Assembly (NCBI RefSeq): GCF_017743865.1
Contig: NZ_JAGHRJ010000006.1
Location: 268,657 to 332,656, forward strand
Length of the DNA stretch: 64,000 nt
Direction of reading: 5' to 3'
Source: Labrenzia sp. R4_2
GTDB taxonomy: Bacteria > Pseudomonadota > Alphaproteobacteria > Rhizobiales > Stappiaceae
Shown: positions 1 to 9,809 of the stretch, one piece after another
Position numbering within the stretch: position 1 is the first letter of the stretch
Layout: the number at the start of each line of letters is the position of its first letter
Notes under the pieces: model-generated
What the model was told of the DNA's origin: nothing
The model's input: the letters and a program-made list of their open reading frames with translations, nothing else
Databases searched by the model: none
Position numbers and translations under genes: made by a program

Positions 1-62
1 CACAAGGCCCGGGTGGGGAATGGCGGCTTGTCAGGCCCGGAAAACCGTATCAAAAGGGACAG

Positions 63-1388
63 ATGGCTGATGATCCGACTTCCACCGTCCTCCTGCAACA
101 CAGGCATCTGAAACTCGATACGCTCGTTCGCCTTCGCTGGCTGGCGATCGGCGGTCAAACCATCGCGCTGCTCGCAGTCCATGTGGGACTTGGGTATCCC
201 TTGCCGGCAGTACCTGCCTTTGCGCTCGTCGCCATGTCGGCTTGGCTCAATATCTTCCTGAAAATCAGAGCTCCTGCGGTGACGCGTCTGTCAGAGCGCG
301 GCGGTGTGATCCAGCTGGGTTATGACATCCTGCAGATGAGTGGTTTGCTTTTCCTGACCGGCGGGTTGGGCAACCCCTTTGCGTTCTTGCTGATGGCGCC
401 GGTCATGGTGTCGGCTGCCGGTTTGTCGGCACGTCACACTGTCCTTTTGGGCGCGTTGGCGACGCTGTGTGCGAGCATTCTTGCAGTCTACCATTTCCCG
501 CTGCCCTGGCCGGTTGGCAACGAGTTCCGTCTGCCGGTGGTCTATTCCGTCGGCATCTGGGTCGCGCTGGTTTTGACCCTTGTGTTCATGGCAATCTATG
601 CTTTCCGGGTTGCCGAAGAAGCCCGCCAAATGGCGGATGCCTTGGCGGCGACGGAACTCGTTTTGGCCCGCGAGCAGCATTTGAATGCATTAGACGGGTT
701 GGCAACGGCTGCGGCGCACGAGCTCGGCACGCCTTTGGCAACGATTTATCTCGTCGCCAAAGAACTCTCCGATGAATTTGATGCCGGTGACCCTCGCGGC
801 GAAGATGTGGCTTTGATCCGATCGCAGGCAGAACGCTGCCGCACGATCCTCAAGCAGTTGACGAGCCTTTCAAGCGAAGAGGACAAGACTTATCAGAGCA
901 TGCCAGTGTCGCAGCTGATTGAAGACGTGATCGATCCGTATCGTGGTACCGGCGTGCCGATCCACCCGGTTCTGGAGGGAGAAGGCCCGGAACCGATCGG
1001 TACGCGAAACGCTGCAATCCGCTATGGCCTTGGAAACCTTGTTGAGAATGCGATCGACTTTGCCAAATCCAGCGTCACCGTTTCGGCCGCATGGGACGAC
1101 AAGACACTGAGCCTGACCATCGAAGACGATGGACCGGGCTTTGCCCAAGAAATTCTCAGCAAAATCGGTGATCCGTATGTCTCAATTCGCGGCGGAAAAT
1201 CACGGGGAAAGGGCACGGCGGGTGGCCTGGGGCTCGGTATATTTATTGCCAAAACACTTCTGGAGCGCACGGGGGGCCGGGTTCAGCTCGGCAATCTCGG
1301 ACCAGGGTCCAGAGGTGCCATGATCCGCGTCAGTTGGCCGCGAGAGGTCTTTGAACGGCATCAAGGAGTGGACGAAACGACCGATTAG
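63..1388 (+). CDS. regB: RegB/PrrB/ActS-type redox sensor histidine kinase
   Basis: Membrane sensor kinase of the global redox system that in related bacteria switches photosynthesis, respiration, carbon and nitrogen genes through RegA. The N-terminal ~180 residues are hydrophobic, with about six membrane segments. The quinone-site motif GGLGNPF is at residues 100-106. The H-box (HELGTPLAT, phospho-acceptor His219) and the conserved redox cysteine (Cys259, in ERCRTIL) are present, followed by an HATPase domain with N and G boxes. The family length is about 440-460, so it is complete. The ATG follows an AAGGGAC ribosome site. Its cognate regulator begins 99 bases downstream. Family assignment is firm; the symbol could equally be actS or prrB. 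Confidence 0.93.
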   Translation: MADDPTSTVLLQHRHLKLDTLVRLRWLAIGGQTIALLAVHVGLGYPLPAVPAFALVAMSAWLNIFLKIRAPAVTRLSERGGVIQLGYDILQMSGLLFLTGGLGNPFAFLLMAPVMVSAAGLSARHTVLLGALATLCASILAVYHFPLPWPVGNEFRLPVVYSVGIWVALVLTLVFMAIYAFRVAEEARQMADALAATELVLAREQHLNALDGLATAAAHELGTPLATIYLVAKELSDEFDAGDPRGEDVALIRSQAERCRTILKQLTSLSSEEDKTYQSMPVSQLIEDVIDPYRGTGVPIHPVLEGEGPEPIGTRNAAIRYGLGNLVENAIDFAKSSVTVSAAWDDKTLSLTIEDDGPGFAQEILSKIGDPYVSIRGGKSRGKGTAGGLGLGIFIAKTLLERTGGRVQLGNLGPGSRGAMIRVSWPREVFERHQGVDETTD

Positions 1389-1417
1389 CCCCATAACCAG
1401 AGAAAATGCGGTTCCGC

Positions 1418-1437
1418 CTTGGCAATAATTGCCCAAG
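1418..1437. promoter_or_regulatory. Imperfect inverted repeat between regB and regA
   Basis: CTTGGCAAT and ATTGCCCAAG form a near-perfect dyad, broken by one extra C, in the 99-base gap before regA. It could be an operator for separate regA expression or a weak intercistronic hairpin. No U-tract follows. The function is inferred only from symmetry and position. Confidence 0.3.
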
Positions 1438-1487
1438 TTTCATCCAGACGGGCGGTAACCGCGTAAAGCAATAAACGGTTGTGCGGT

Positions 1488-2045
1488 ATGACAGATCCGA
1501 TTGTTTCGATTGAAAGCCTTGAGGACAAGAGCCTCCTCATCGTTGATGACGACAAGCCTTTCCAGCAAAGACTGGCCCGGGCCATGGAAAAACGTGGCTT
1601 CAGCACGGAGACGGCTGACGGATTGCAGGATGCCGTCATCAAAATCAGCCAAAATGCTCCGGCGTTTGCAATTGTCGACATGCGCCTGGAAGACGGTAAC
1701 GGTCTGGATGTCATCCAGCAAATCCGGGCACGGCGCCCTGATGCCCGTGCAATCATTCTAACCGGATATGGAAACATCGCGACTGCGGTGACCGCGGTGA
1801 AGATGGGCGCAATCGACTATCTGGCAAAACCTGCGGACCCTGATGACATCATCGCAGCTTTGGCACGGAAACCGGAAGATAAGGCCGAGCCGCCGGAAAA
1901 CCCAATGTCGGCAGACCGGGTGCGTTGGGAGCATATCCAGCGCGTCTATGAACTGTGTGATCGCAACGTTTCTGAAACAGCTCGGCGGCTCAACATGCAC
2001 CGGCGCACGTTGCAGCGTATTTTGGCAAAGCGCGCGCCACGCTAG
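1488..2045 (+). CDS. regA: RegA/PrrA/ActR-type response regulator
   Basis: DNA-binding partner of RegB. The receiver domain covers residues 15-125, with the acidic triad near residue 20 (VDDD), phospho-acceptor Asp64 in FAIVDMRLEDGNG, and Lys in YLAKPAD. The C-terminal Fis-type helix-turn-helix (SETARRLNMHRRTLQRIL, about 160-180) is the near-invariant RegA recognition helix. The 185-residue length is normal. I chose the ATG (MTDPIV) over an in-frame TTG nine bases upstream because family members begin close to this point. Its position right after regB makes the pairing secure. Confidence 0.93.
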   Translation: MTDPIVSIESLEDKSLLIVDDDKPFQQRLARAMEKRGFSTETADGLQDAVIKISQNAPAFAIVDMRLEDGNGLDVIQQIRARRPDARAIILTGYGNIATAVTAVKMGAIDYLAKPADPDDIIAALARKPEDKAEPPENPMSADRVRWEHIQRVYELCDRNVSETARRLNMHRRTLQRILAKRAPR

Positions 2046-2157
2046 GGTCTGGTCAATCGATAGGTTTGTGAGAAACACGGGAGGCTTGCCCTTTCGGTGC
2101 CACTTTGCCTAAGTAATCGCAACTGATTATCCCATCGCGCTCTCATGGAGATCGCCA

Positions 2158-3987
2158 ATGCGGCGCTCGGCTGCCAGGACTGATATGTCAATTTTGTTCC
2201 GCACAGGTCTCATGGCCTTTATTGGTCTTGGTGCGCTCAGCGCGATCGAAGGCGTAAACGCTCAATCCGCTCCAGAGACCTTGCGTATCAATGTGGAGCC
2301 AGCTGAGCCGGGTATCCGGTCCGTCACCCTCAACAAGCGCTACCGGCCGATTATCAATAGAGACGACAAGGGTGTCGTGATTGACACGATCGGCAGCAGC
2401 AACACGTTGCCTCCGTGCGATATCAAACTTGAAATCACGCTCGAAAACAGCCGGGTTCTGCACAGAGATGCCAATATCTGTAGCGGAAACACTTTGCTTG
2501 TCGATGTGACAAGCAACGAAAAGCCGGGTGCCGTCGCACGTGTTGTCGGCGCGGGATCCGGTGTGGCAGCCGGACCAAGCACCAGCGCGCCTGAGCAGCA
2601 AATTACAGCGACTTCTGAAACGCCTCAGTCGAACCAGAACACTGGATCCCCGGATCCGGTTGATCTTTCTGCAGTGGACACAAGTCCGTCCGGGTCTCTG
2701 GAGCCGTTGGCTGGCGGACTGGAGCCACTGGAACAGGTTGAAACACCAATCTCGGTGCCCGACGGGCAGACAGATACCGCGGCTTTGCCGGGCGGTTTGG
2801 AAAATCTGGTACAAGACCGGCTGAACCAGACGGGCAATTCGGGACTAGCCAATACCCAGGCCGTGCTTGTGACCCCATCTGAAGCACGAGAGTGGATCGC
2901 CGAGCCGGGCAGCCAACCCGGGGCACTCTCTGTTCTTCAGCACTCAGTGCCGCAAACCGATGACCGGGACTTCCGGGCGCAATGCAGCACGCAATCCGGC
3001 TTTGCTGCGGTGACATTTCAGCAAACCCCAGCCGGATTGATTGAAGGCATGCCGCAGACGGTCTCGCTGGTTGCCGGTGATTTTTCCGCAAGCTACAGCG
3101 CGTTCGGATCCTCCAACGTCAATGAAGCCGGTGTGTCGCTCCCGCAAGTGACTCTGGAGATGACTGATCCCTTGTGGCAGGCGTTGATCCAGCAATCGGA
3201 ACTGTCGATCACCGTTGAAGGGTTACCGCCTTACACAGTGTCCTTGAAAGGAAGCGCGAACCCTGTCCGCCTGTTTGTTGCAACATGCGCGGTTCCGCAG
3301 CAGATCGTGTCCGACAACGGGCTTGCACCGGGTCAGGATCCGAGCTCGGACCTCGCGTGTACTGAGCTTGGCCGTGTCCGCTCCGTGGAAGCTGAAAGGC
3401 CGGGCGAAATCATTTTCCGCAATTCAAGCGCAGAAGTAATTGAAGTGAACTGGGTCGACTATCGTGGCGGTGAGCGTCCCTACGCCCGCCTCGAACCGGG
3501 TCAAATCCTGGAGCAGCAAACCTATGTATCCCATGCATGGACCGTGCGCGGTGCCAACGGCCAGTGTCGGGGCATTTATGTGAGCCGGACACCCTACCGC
3601 GAGGTGGTTGTTCAAGGAGCTCCTGGCTCCGTGCCTGGCGGCTTCGGAAACACGTTCGGTGGTCAGCCAGGGCAATTGCCGGGTGGTCCGGTCCCCCCGG
3701 GAAGCGTTGGCGGTTTGAACTCTCCGCAGGCCTATCCGCAGCAGGCGGCGCGGGGCAATGTGGCGGACTATCTCTGCACGGCGGGCATTGATCTCAATGT
3801 CGTTTTCTCGCCGGATGGTCAGACGGCAACGGTTGCCGAAATGGGGTATGGCGCTGTGACCCTTCAACGTCAGGGCGGAGCAAATACATTTTACTTCGAG
3901 GCTCAGGGGCACGTGCTGAAAGGTCAGCTTCAAAACGCCAGCTGGTCGCGGCCAGGATTGCGGGATGTTTTTTGCGCCAGACGGTGA
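2158..3987 (+). CDS. Secreted protein with VHL-like beta domain and MliC-like C-terminus
   Basis: Function unknown. A signal peptide is visible (hydrophobic FRTGLMAFIGLGALSAIEG, then NAQSA), so the protein is probably periplasmic. Residues ~40-120 form a beta-rich domain with a Cys pair. Residues ~145-240 are a Pro/Ser/Gly-rich, low-complexity linker with GGLEPL/GGLENL repeats. Residues ~415-480 (IIFRNSSAEVIEVNWVDY, then PYARLEPGQ, HAWTVRG, IYVSRT) resemble the beta domain of the von Hippel-Lindau protein. After a Gly/Pro linker, residues ~534-609 (YLC, then FSPDGQTA, LKG) weakly resemble MliC lysozyme inhibitors. The start is ATG 2158 behind a GGAG, with ATG 2185 as an alternative. Domain calls are by eye. 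Confidence 0.6.
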   Translation: MRRSAARTDMSILFRTGLMAFIGLGALSAIEGVNAQSAPETLRINVEPAEPGIRSVTLNKRYRPIINRDDKGVVIDTIGSSNTLPPCDIKLEITLENSRVLHRDANICSGNTLLVDVTSNEKPGAVARVVGAGSGVAAGPSTSAPEQQITATSETPQSNQNTGSPDPVDLSAVDTSPSGSLEPLAGGLEPLEQVETPISVPDGQTDTAALPGGLENLVQDRLNQTGNSGLANTQAVLVTPSEAREWIAEPGSQPGALSVLQHSVPQTDDRDFRAQCSTQSGFAAVTFQQTPAGLIEGMPQTVSLVAGDFSASYSAFGSSNVNEAGVSLPQVTLEMTDPLWQALIQQSELSITVEGLPPYTVSLKGSANPVRLFVATCAVPQQIVSDNGLAPGQDPSSDLACTELGRVRSVEAERPGEIIFRNSSAEVIEVNWVDYRGGERPYARLEPGQILEQQTYVSHAWTVRGANGQCRGIYVSRTPYREVVVQGAPGSVPGGFGNTFGGQPGQLPGGPVPPGSVGGLNSPQAYPQQAARGNVADYLCTAGIDLNVVFSPDGQTATVAEMGYGAVTLQRQGGANTFYFEAQGHVLKGQLQNASWSRPGLRDVFCARR

Positions 3988-4153
3988 TTACTGACAAGGT
4001 GTGGTATAAATATAAGCAATCAATGGTAGATGTTGAGCAGTAACTGCATGTCAGGTACGTCAATCTACCAATGAATGCCCTATTTATTTGCAAAAACGCG
4101 TAACTTTTAAGCCTTTGGTCAGCAGTTCGGTGTTTCTTTCCCTCAGGAGTTAA

Positions 4154-5860
4154 ATGAGGGAATCACCGGAAATGTCATTCGCCCGCTGGCCAATCACCTG
4201 GAAGATCAGTCTACCGATCGCCACCATTCTTCTTTTCACAATTGCGATCTGTGTCATCAGCTTGAACAGCCTTTATTCGGCTATGTTCGATCAGAAGCTC
4301 GCGAAGATTGAAGACATTTCCAACAGCGCAGCAACGATCGCTGCCTACTACCAGGAGCAGGAAGCGTCCGGCGCGATGAGCAAGGAAGATGCTCAGGCCG
4401 CCGCGAAGGCTGCTATCGGCGCCATGCGGTTTGAAGGCGACAACTACGTCTTCGTTTATGACTATGCAGGCAACAACCTCGTCCACCCAAAAACGTCGTT
4501 GATCGGCACAAATATGATGGGCTTCACCGACAAGACAGGTGTGAAGATCGTCGCTGAACTGATCAAGTCCGCGAAAGCTGGCGGTGGGTCCCTGCTCTAC
4601 TTCTGGCCGCGCGCAAACAGCGAAGTCGCGATTGCCAAGTATGGTTGGGGTGCTGGATTTGAGCCTTGGGGCTGGATGCTCGGCACTGGTGTTTACATGG
4701 ATGATCTGGACGCAGCTTATTGGAGCGCTGCCACCGTGATCATCGCATTGGCTGTGGTTGGTGCGCTCATCGCAATGGGCATTGCCATCTTTGCCGTGCG
4801 TGCAACAGTCGTTCCGCTCACCAAGCTCACCGGAAACATGAACCGTCTCGCAGATGGTGAAGTTGACGTTGTTATTGAAGGCGCAGATCGCGGTGACGAA
4901 ATCGGCCAGATGGCCTCGGCAATGGAAGTCTTCGTTAAAAACGAAGCGGCCCGCCGTGACCTGGAAACTCAGCAGGATGTCATCCAGGAAGAGGCCGCTC
5001 GCAAGGGTGCTGAAATTCAGCAGCTCAGCGCGGAATTTGATCGTCAGATCACCGACATGATGAACATCATCGATTCCTCCGTTCAAAGACTGCAGTCGGC
5101 TTCTGCGGACATGACCGGCGTTGCCGCCCAGACCACTGAACAAAGCGGCTTTGTGTCGAACGCATCTTCTCAGGCTGCACACAACGTGGAAACTGTGGCC
5201 GCAGCGGCTGAAGAGCTGTCTGCATCGGTCAACGAGATCCGCCGTCAGGTGCAGTCGTCCAGTGAGATTGCAGCCAAGGCAGCCAATGAGGCTGCAGCTA
5301 CCAACCAGCGTATGAACGGTTTGTCGGAAGCAGCGGGCCGCATCGGTGAAGTCGTTACGCTCATCCAAGCGATTGCCGAACAGACCAACTTGCTCGCGTT
5401 GAACGCAACGATTGAGGCAGCGCGCGCCGGTGAAGCGGGCAAAGGCTTTGCCGTTGTTGCAGCCGAGGTGAAGGAGCTTGCAACTCAAACTTCCAAGGCG
5501 ACCGAAGAAATCTCAAGCCAGATCACTGCGATCCAGGATGAGACCGGTCACGCGGCAACCGCCATCTCTTCTGTCACTGAGATCATCAACAACATGAACG
5601 AGATCGCTTCGTCCATCGCCTCGTCTGTCGAAGAGCAGGGCGCTGCGACCCAGGAAATTGCAACCAATGCGACAGAAGCCTCCCGCAGCACTGTGGAAGT
5701 GACGACCAGCATTGAATCGGTCGCCTCTGCTGCGGAGAACACCCGTGACACTGCCGGCAACGTGGAGTCTTCCGCGCAGCAGCTGGAACAGAACGCCAGC
5801 ATGTTGCGGGATCAGGTGGCAAACTTCTTGAGCGAAGTGCGCAAGCGCTCCGCCGCTTAA
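4154..5860 (+). CDS. Methyl-accepting chemotaxis protein with single Cache domain
   Basis: Transmembrane chemoreceptor that signals to CheA. TM1 is at residues ~14-36. The periplasmic single-Cache (sCache_2) sensor spans ~40-188 and carries the typical [15 protein letters not shown] and [21 protein letters not shown] stretches. TM2 is at ~190-213, HAMP at ~214-268, and the long coiled-coil signalling domain runs to the end. The invariant hairpin tip is present ([19 protein letters not shown]). There is no CheR-binding pentapeptide at the C-terminus. It stands alone, with no che genes in the window. The start ATG follows AGGAG closely; ATG 4172 is an alternative. The ligand cannot be read from sequence; small carboxylates are common for this domain. 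Confidence 0.93.
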   Translation: MRESPEMSFARWPITWKISLPIATILLFTIAICVISLNSLYSAMFDQKLAKIEDISNSAATIAAYYQEQEASGAMSKEDAQAAAKAAIGAMRFEGDNYVFVYDYAGNNLVHPKTSLIGTNMMGFTDKTGVKIVAELIKSAKAGGGSLLYFWPRANSEVAIAKYGWGAGFEPWGWMLGTGVYMDDLDAAYWSAATVIIALAVVGALIAMGIAIFAVRATVVPLTKLTGNMNRLADGEVDVVIEGADRGDEIGQMASAMEVFVKNEAARRDLETQQDVIQEEAARKGAEIQQLSAEFDRQITDMMNIIDSSVQRLQSASADMTGVAAQTTEQSGFVSNASSQAAHNVETVAAAAEELSASVNEIRRQVQSSSEIAAKAANEAAATNQRMNGLSEAAGRIGEVVTLIQAIAEQTNLLALNATIEAARAGEAGKGFAVVAAEVKELATQTSKATEEISSQITAIQDETGHAATAISSVTEIINNMNEIASSIASSVEEQGAATQEIATNATEASRSTVEVTTSIESVASAAENTRDTAGNVESSAQQLEQNASMLRDQVANFLSEVRKRSAA

Positions 5861-5882
5861 GTCCAAGCGAACTACAAATTAG

Positions 5883-5917
5883 AAACCCGCGGAGCACCGG
5901 CTTCGCGGGTTTTCTTA
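5883..5917 (+). terminator. Rho-independent terminator of the chemoreceptor gene
   Basis: A 9-bp perfect stem (AAACCCGCG at 5883-5891, CGCGGGTTT at 5904-5912) with a 12-base loop, followed by TTCTTAT. It lies 22 bases after the chemoreceptor stop and before the convergent coaA. Confidence 0.8.
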
Positions 5918-5947
5918 TATGCGTCTGTTATTTGAGTAACGCGCTCA

Positions 5948-6913
5948 TCAGATCTTGCGCAGCGCGACTTTGGAGATCCGATGGCTGGCGTTCTTGGTCA
6001 GGATCAAATCGGCCCTTGGACGCGTCGGCAGGATGTTTTCCCGAAGGTTTACCAGGTTTATGTTCGACCAGATCGTGTTTGCGGTCTCCACGGCTTCTTT
6101 GTCCGTGATGCGCGAAAACTTATGGAAATAGGATCCCGGATCGCGGAAGGCCGTTTCCCTCAGGCGCATGAAGCGATCGACGTACCATTGCCGCAACAGT
6201 TCTTCGTCCGCGTCCATATAGACGGAGAAATCAAAGAAATCCGAGACGAATGGAACCGCCCGCCCGTCTCGTGGCAGTTCGCGCGTCTGCAAGACATTCA
6301 GCCCCTCGACGATCAAAATATCCGGTTTGTCGACGGTCACCGTGTGACCGGGCATCACATCGTAATAGAAGTGCGAATAAACCGGTGCGCGAACATGCCG
6401 CTTTCCAGCCTTGATGTCGGACAGGAATTTCAGAAGACGGGGCCGGTCGAAGCTTTCCGGAAACCCTTTTTTGGACATCAGGCCTTCGGATTCCAAAATG
6501 GCATTCGGGAAGAGAAATCCGTCCGTTGTGATCAAATCGACTTTCGGACTGGCAGGCCAGCGGGCCAGAAGTTCGCGCAGGACACGGCTCGTGGTCGATT
6601 TGCCGACCGATACGGAGCCTGCGACGCCGATGATAAACGGGGTTTTGCCATCCCGCGTGCCGAGAAAGTCCTGGGTTGCCTGGTGCAGACCAACGGTTGA
6701 TTCAGCGTAGAAGGCCAAAAGGCGCGAAAGCGGTAGATAGATCGCTTCCACTTGCTCCATGGAGACCGGCGCGTTCAGGCCCTGAAGCTGGGCGACTTCC
6801 TTTGCGGTCAGGGTCATCGGCGTATCGGCCCGCAGCCGCGACCACTGGCGTTCGGTAAACACCCTGTAGGGTGACAAATCCATGTCGAGCGCTGTCGCGA
6901 CTTTCTGATCCAT
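5948..6913 (-). CDS. coaA: Type I pantothenate kinase
   Basis: Phosphorylates pantothenate, the first committed step of coenzyme A synthesis, in the cytoplasm. The P-loop [12 protein letters not shown] is clear, as are the downstream TTDGFLFPN and GLNVLQ stretches typical of bacterial PanK-I. I place the start at the internal ATG ([10 protein letters not shown]) because a GAAGG ribosome site precedes it and it gives 321 residues, the normal family length; the longer reading adds 12 atypical residues. It is the last gene of the histidine run, as in many Rhizobiales. Confidence 0.95.
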   Translation of the reverse strand: MDQKVATALDMDLSPYRVFTERQWSRLRADTPMTLTAKEVAQLQGLNAPVSMEQVEAIYLPLSRLLAFYAESTVGLHQATQDFLGTRDGKTPFIIGVAGSVSVGKSTTSRVLRELLARWPASPKVDLITTDGFLFPNAILESEGLMSKKGFPESFDRPRLLKFLSDIKAGKRHVRAPVYSHFYYDVMPGHTVTVDKPDILIVEGLNVLQTRELPRDGRAVPFVSDFFDFSVYMDADEELLRQWYVDRFMRLRETAFRDPGSYFHKFSRITDKEAVETANTIWSNINLVNLRENILPTRPRADLILTKNASHRISKVALRKI

Positions 6914-6963
6914 GGTGCCTTCGTCCCTGCTGCAGTGGCCAGCCGACATCAGCCTATCAGGAT

Positions 6964-7287
6964 TTATTCCTGTTGGCGGGATGCTTTTTCTTCAAGACCG
7001 GTTTGTCCCGTGCGCCCGGCAAGCTCTGCCATGACATCATCCAGCGGAACATTTAAGACATTCAGAACCACCAGCAGATGATAGAGAAGATCTGCAGCTT
7101 CCGACGTCAGTTCCTTCCGGTCTTCCTGGACGGCCGCAATCGCCGTCTCCACTGCTTCTTCCCCCAGTTTTTGAGCGCATTTGGCAACGCCCTTACCGAT
7201 CAGCTTGCGCGTATAGGACATCTCATCCGAGATCTGCGCGCGCGCCGCAATAATGGCGTCGAGGTCTTCCAGTGTGAACTTCGTCAT
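6964..7287 (-). CDS. hisE: Phosphoribosyl-ATP pyrophosphatase
   Basis: Second step of histidine synthesis: hydrolyses phosphoribosyl-ATP to phosphoribosyl-AMP and pyrophosphate. The 107-residue all-helical protein carries the family hallmarks [13 protein letters not shown] and [13 protein letters not shown], whose Glu/Asp residues bind Mg2+. It is monofunctional, with no HisI domain fused, so hisI must lie elsewhere. It sits between hisF and coaA on the same strand, with a 35-base gap after hisF. Confidence 0.96.
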   Translation of the reverse strand: MTKFTLEDLDAIIAARAQISDEMSYTRKLIGKGVAKCAQKLGEEAVETAIAAVQEDRKELTSEAADLLYHLLVVLNVLNVPLDDVMAELAGRTGQTGLEEKASRQQE

Positions 7288-7322
7288 TGGTCTATGTCCT
7301 TGCGGCAGCTCAAATGCGGCAA

Positions 7323-8102
7323 TCAGCCGTCCATCCGCATAGCTATTCCGGCATCCGTCATATGTTGTTTGGCTTCGTGGATCGTGTATTCGCCGAAATG
7401 GAAAATGGATGCAGCAAGCACTGCGGTCGCGTGGCCGTCCCGAATGCCTTCCACCATGTGATCCAAAGTACCGACACCGCCGGAAGCAATCACCGGCACA
7501 GGCACCGCGTCGGCAATCGCTCGGGTCAGCGCAAGATTGTAACCGGACTTGGTACCGTCGCGGTCCATCGAAGTCACCAGAAGCTCGCCTGCGCCGAGGG
7601 CAACAACGTTCTTGGCAAATTCAATGGCATCAATCCCGGTCGGGGTGCGGCCGCCGTGGGTGAAGATCTCGAACTTGTCCGGTGCACCCGGCTCATTGAC
7701 CTGCTTTGCGTCAATCGAGACAACAATGCACTGAGCGCCAAATTTCTCGGCGGCTTCTTTCACGAATTGCGGATTTTTGACCGCAGCCGTATTGATCGAA
7801 ACCTTGTCCGCTCCGGCGATCAGAAGCTTGCGGATGTCTTCCACGGTGCGCACACCGCCGCCGACCGTCACCGGCATGAAACACGCCTCAGCAGTCCGGC
7901 GAACCACATCATAGATTGTGTCCCGGCCTTCATGGCTGGCGGTGATGTCCAGAAAGCAGAGCTCGTCTGCCCCGGCCGCATCATAGGCCTTTGCCGCTTC
8001 CACCGGATCTCCGGCATCCACGAGGTCCACGAAATTGACGCCCTTGACGACACGGCCGTCCTTCACGTCCAGGCAGGGAATGACACGGGATTTAAGGGTC
8101 AT
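7323..8102 (-). CDS. hisF: Imidazole glycerol phosphate synthase, cyclase subunit
   Basis: TIM-barrel half of IGP synthase. It uses ammonia from HisH to turn PRFAR into imidazole glycerol phosphate and AICAR. It begins [20 protein letters not shown], with the catalytic Asp in CLDV; the second catalytic Asp lies in [13 protein letters not shown], and phosphate loops GGGVRT and ASGGVG are present. At 259 residues it is full length. Five bases separate it from hisA, so the two are almost surely translated from one mRNA. Confidence 0.97.
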   Translation of the reverse strand: MTLKSRVIPCLDVKDGRVVKGVNFVDLVDAGDPVEAAKAYDAAGADELCFLDITASHEGRDTIYDVVRRTAEACFMPVTVGGGVRTVEDIRKLLIAGADKVSINTAAVKNPQFVKEAAEKFGAQCIVVSIDAKQVNEPGAPDKFEIFTHGGRTPTGIDAIEFAKNVVALGAGELLVTSMDRDGTKSGYNLALTRAIADAVPVPVIASGGVGTLDHMVEGIRDGHATAVLAASIFHFGEYTIHEAKQHMTDAGIAMRMDG

Positions 8103-8107
8103 GGTTT

Positions 8108-8842
8108 TTAGCTCCGGCTGGCGCGGATCAGATCCATCGCTTCCCTGGGATCGAGACGGCCGTCATAGAGTGCGCGGCCGGAGATTGCCCCTTCCAGAAT
8201 GGCGCAATCCGGCTCCAAAAGACGGTGAATGTCGTCGATCGACGCAAGACCACCGGAGGCGATTACCGGGATGGAGACAGCTTTTGCAAGCTCCAGGGTC
8301 GACGGGATGTTGAGGCCTTTCAAGATCCCGTCGCGGTCGATATCGGTGTAGATGATCGCGGAAACACCGGCGTCTTCGAACTGCTTGGCAAGATCAACGG
8401 CGGTCAGTTCAGATGTTTCCGCCCAGCCCTCGACCGCGACATAGCCGCCCTTGGCATCAATACCGACGGCCACCTTGCCGGGAAATTTTTTGCAGGCTTC
8501 CTTCACCAAATTCGGGTCGCGCACGGCGACCGTGCCGAGAATGACCCGCGAGATACCCTTCTCCAGCCAGGCTTCGATGTGGTCCAGGGTCCGGATCCCG
8601 CCGCCCAGCTGAACCGGGTTTTTCGTTGACCCCAGAATGGCATCGACCGCAGCACCATTGACGCTTTCACCGGCAAAGGCGCCGTTCAGGTCGACAACGT
8701 GCAGCCACTCGAACCCCTGGTCCTCGAAGGCCTTGGCCTGAGCGCCGGGGTCATCATTGAACACGGTCGCCTGATCCATGTCGCCGAGCTTGAGGCGCAC
8801 GCACTGGCCGTCTTTCAGGTCGATGGCGGGAAACAGGATCAT
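8108..8842 (-). CDS. hisA: Phosphoribosylformimino-5-aminoimidazole carboxamide ribotide isomerase
   Basis: TIM-barrel sugar isomerase (ProFAR to PRFAR) of histidine synthesis. It opens [17 protein letters not shown] with catalytic Asp8. The second Asp is in [14 protein letters not shown]. Phosphate-binding loops are LGGGIRT and ASGGLAS. The 244-residue length fits. It is homologous to the neighbouring hisF and directly precedes it in the operon; a DUF1330 gene ends six bases upstream. Confidence 0.97.
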   Translation of the reverse strand: MILFPAIDLKDGQCVRLKLGDMDQATVFNDDPGAQAKAFEDQGFEWLHVVDLNGAFAGESVNGAAVDAILGSTKNPVQLGGGIRTLDHIEAWLEKGISRVILGTVAVRDPNLVKEACKKFPGKVAVGIDAKGGYVAVEGWAETSELTAVDLAKQFEDAGVSAIIYTDIDRDGILKGLNIPSTLELAKAVSIPVIASGGLASIDDIHRLLEPDCAILEGAISGRALYDGRLDPREAMDLIRASRS

Positions 8843-8848
8843 CTTATC

Positions 8849-9136
8849 TTACATTCCTTCCACGATGACGATCTCGCCATCGGCTACTTTCTGGCGGATT
8901 TTGACCGCTTCCTGATATTCTGGCGAGTTATAGCAATCGACTGCGTGTTGGAAGCTCGGAAATTCAATAATGACGTTCCGGGCGCGGCCCTGGCCTTCGA
9001 TGGCGTCGGTTTTGCCGCCGCGGGCGAGGAAATTCGCGCCGAAGCGTTCAAATGCAGGCTTTGCCGTCTCTACATAAGCCGGATAGCCATCCGGATCCCG
9101 TACGTCCACCCGTGCAACCCAATATCCCTTGGCCAT
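8849..9136 (-). CDS. DUF1330 family small protein inside the his operon
   Basis: A 95-residue dimeric alpha-beta-barrel type protein (MAKGYWVARVDVRDPDGYPAY, then FPSFQHAVDCYNSPEYQEA), a fold related to antibiotic-biosynthesis monooxygenases and ferredoxin-like domains. No enzymatic role is established for the family that I can name. It is embedded between hisH and hisA with short gaps, so it should be co-transcribed with histidine genes. Whether it takes part in the pathway is unknown. Confidence 0.85.
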   Translation of the reverse strand: MAKGYWVARVDVRDPDGYPAYVETAKPAFERFGANFLARGGKTDAIEGQGRARNVIIEFPSFQHAVDCYNSPEYQEAVKIRQKVADGEIVIVEGM

Positions 9137-9155
9137 TGTTCTCTCCCCGTCGTGT

Positions 9156-9809
9156 TTAAGGTGTCCAGTCCAGAAAATTGGCGATCAGCTCAAGACCGAG
9201 CCGTTGACTTTTTTCCGGGTGGAACTGTGTTCCGATCATGTTGTCTCTGGCGACCATTGCCGTGAACGTGCCGGCGTAATCGAAGGTTGCCAGCCGGTCC
9301 GCGTCGTTGGCGCAAGAAAAATGATATGAGTGCACGAAATAGGCATGCAGTCCGTTTGGTCCTGTCTCGATCCCCCGGAAGACCGGATGGCTTTCCGGTT
9401 TCACATTAATGGTGTTCCAGCCCATATGCGGGATCTTGAGGGTCTGATCAGCTGGTTTCATCTCGGTGACGTCGCCCGAGATCCAGTCGAAACCGTCTAT
9501 TGTCTCAAATTCCAGGCCGCGGCTTGCCATCAACTGCATGCCGACGCAGATCCCGAAAAACGGCTTGCCCTGTTTGTGAACGGCCTCTTCAAGGGCGTCC
9601 GGCATCCCGTCGACCGCCCAAAGGCCGCGTTTACAGTCGGCGAACGCTCCGACGCCGGGCAGCACAATCCGATCTGCCTTGCGCACCCTGTCAGGATCGG
9701 CGGTGACGATCACATCTGGAACATGGGCATGAGCGCGGGCCGCGCGCTCGAACGCCTTTTCGGCTGAGCGCAAATTGCCCGAACCGTAATCGATGATCGC
9801 AATTGTCAT
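9156..9809 (-). CDS. hisH: Imidazole glycerol phosphate synthase, glutamine amidotransferase subunit
   Basis: Class I glutaminase that supplies ammonia to HisF. The nucleophile Cys is in [10 protein letters not shown] and the catalytic His-Glu pair in TQFHPEKSQ. The N-terminus [13 protein letters not shown] is diagnostic. At 217 residues it is complete. The start overlaps the stop of the upstream DUF2628 gene by four bases (ATGA type), indicating translational coupling. Confidence 0.97.
   Translation of the reverse strand: MTIAIIDYGSGNLRSAEKAFERAARAHAHVPDVIVTADPDRVRKADRIVLPGVGAFADCKRGLWAVDGMPDALEEAVHKQGKPFFGICVGMQLMASRGLEFETIDGFDWISGDVTEMKPADQTLKIPHMGWNTINVKPESHPVFRGIETGPNGLHAYFVHSYHFSCANDADRLATFDYAGTFTAMVARDNMIGTQFHPEKSQRLGLELIANFLDWTP

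Noticed and set aside
1..62. Tail of an upstream gene or promoter at the left edge
   Set aside because: Too short to assign; only the ribosome site before regB is clear.
4211..5488. 425-codon open frame on the minus strand opposite the chemoreceptor gene
   Set aside because: It is a shadow of the strongly conserved chemoreceptor frame; the translation is Cys/His-rich with no recognisable domain.
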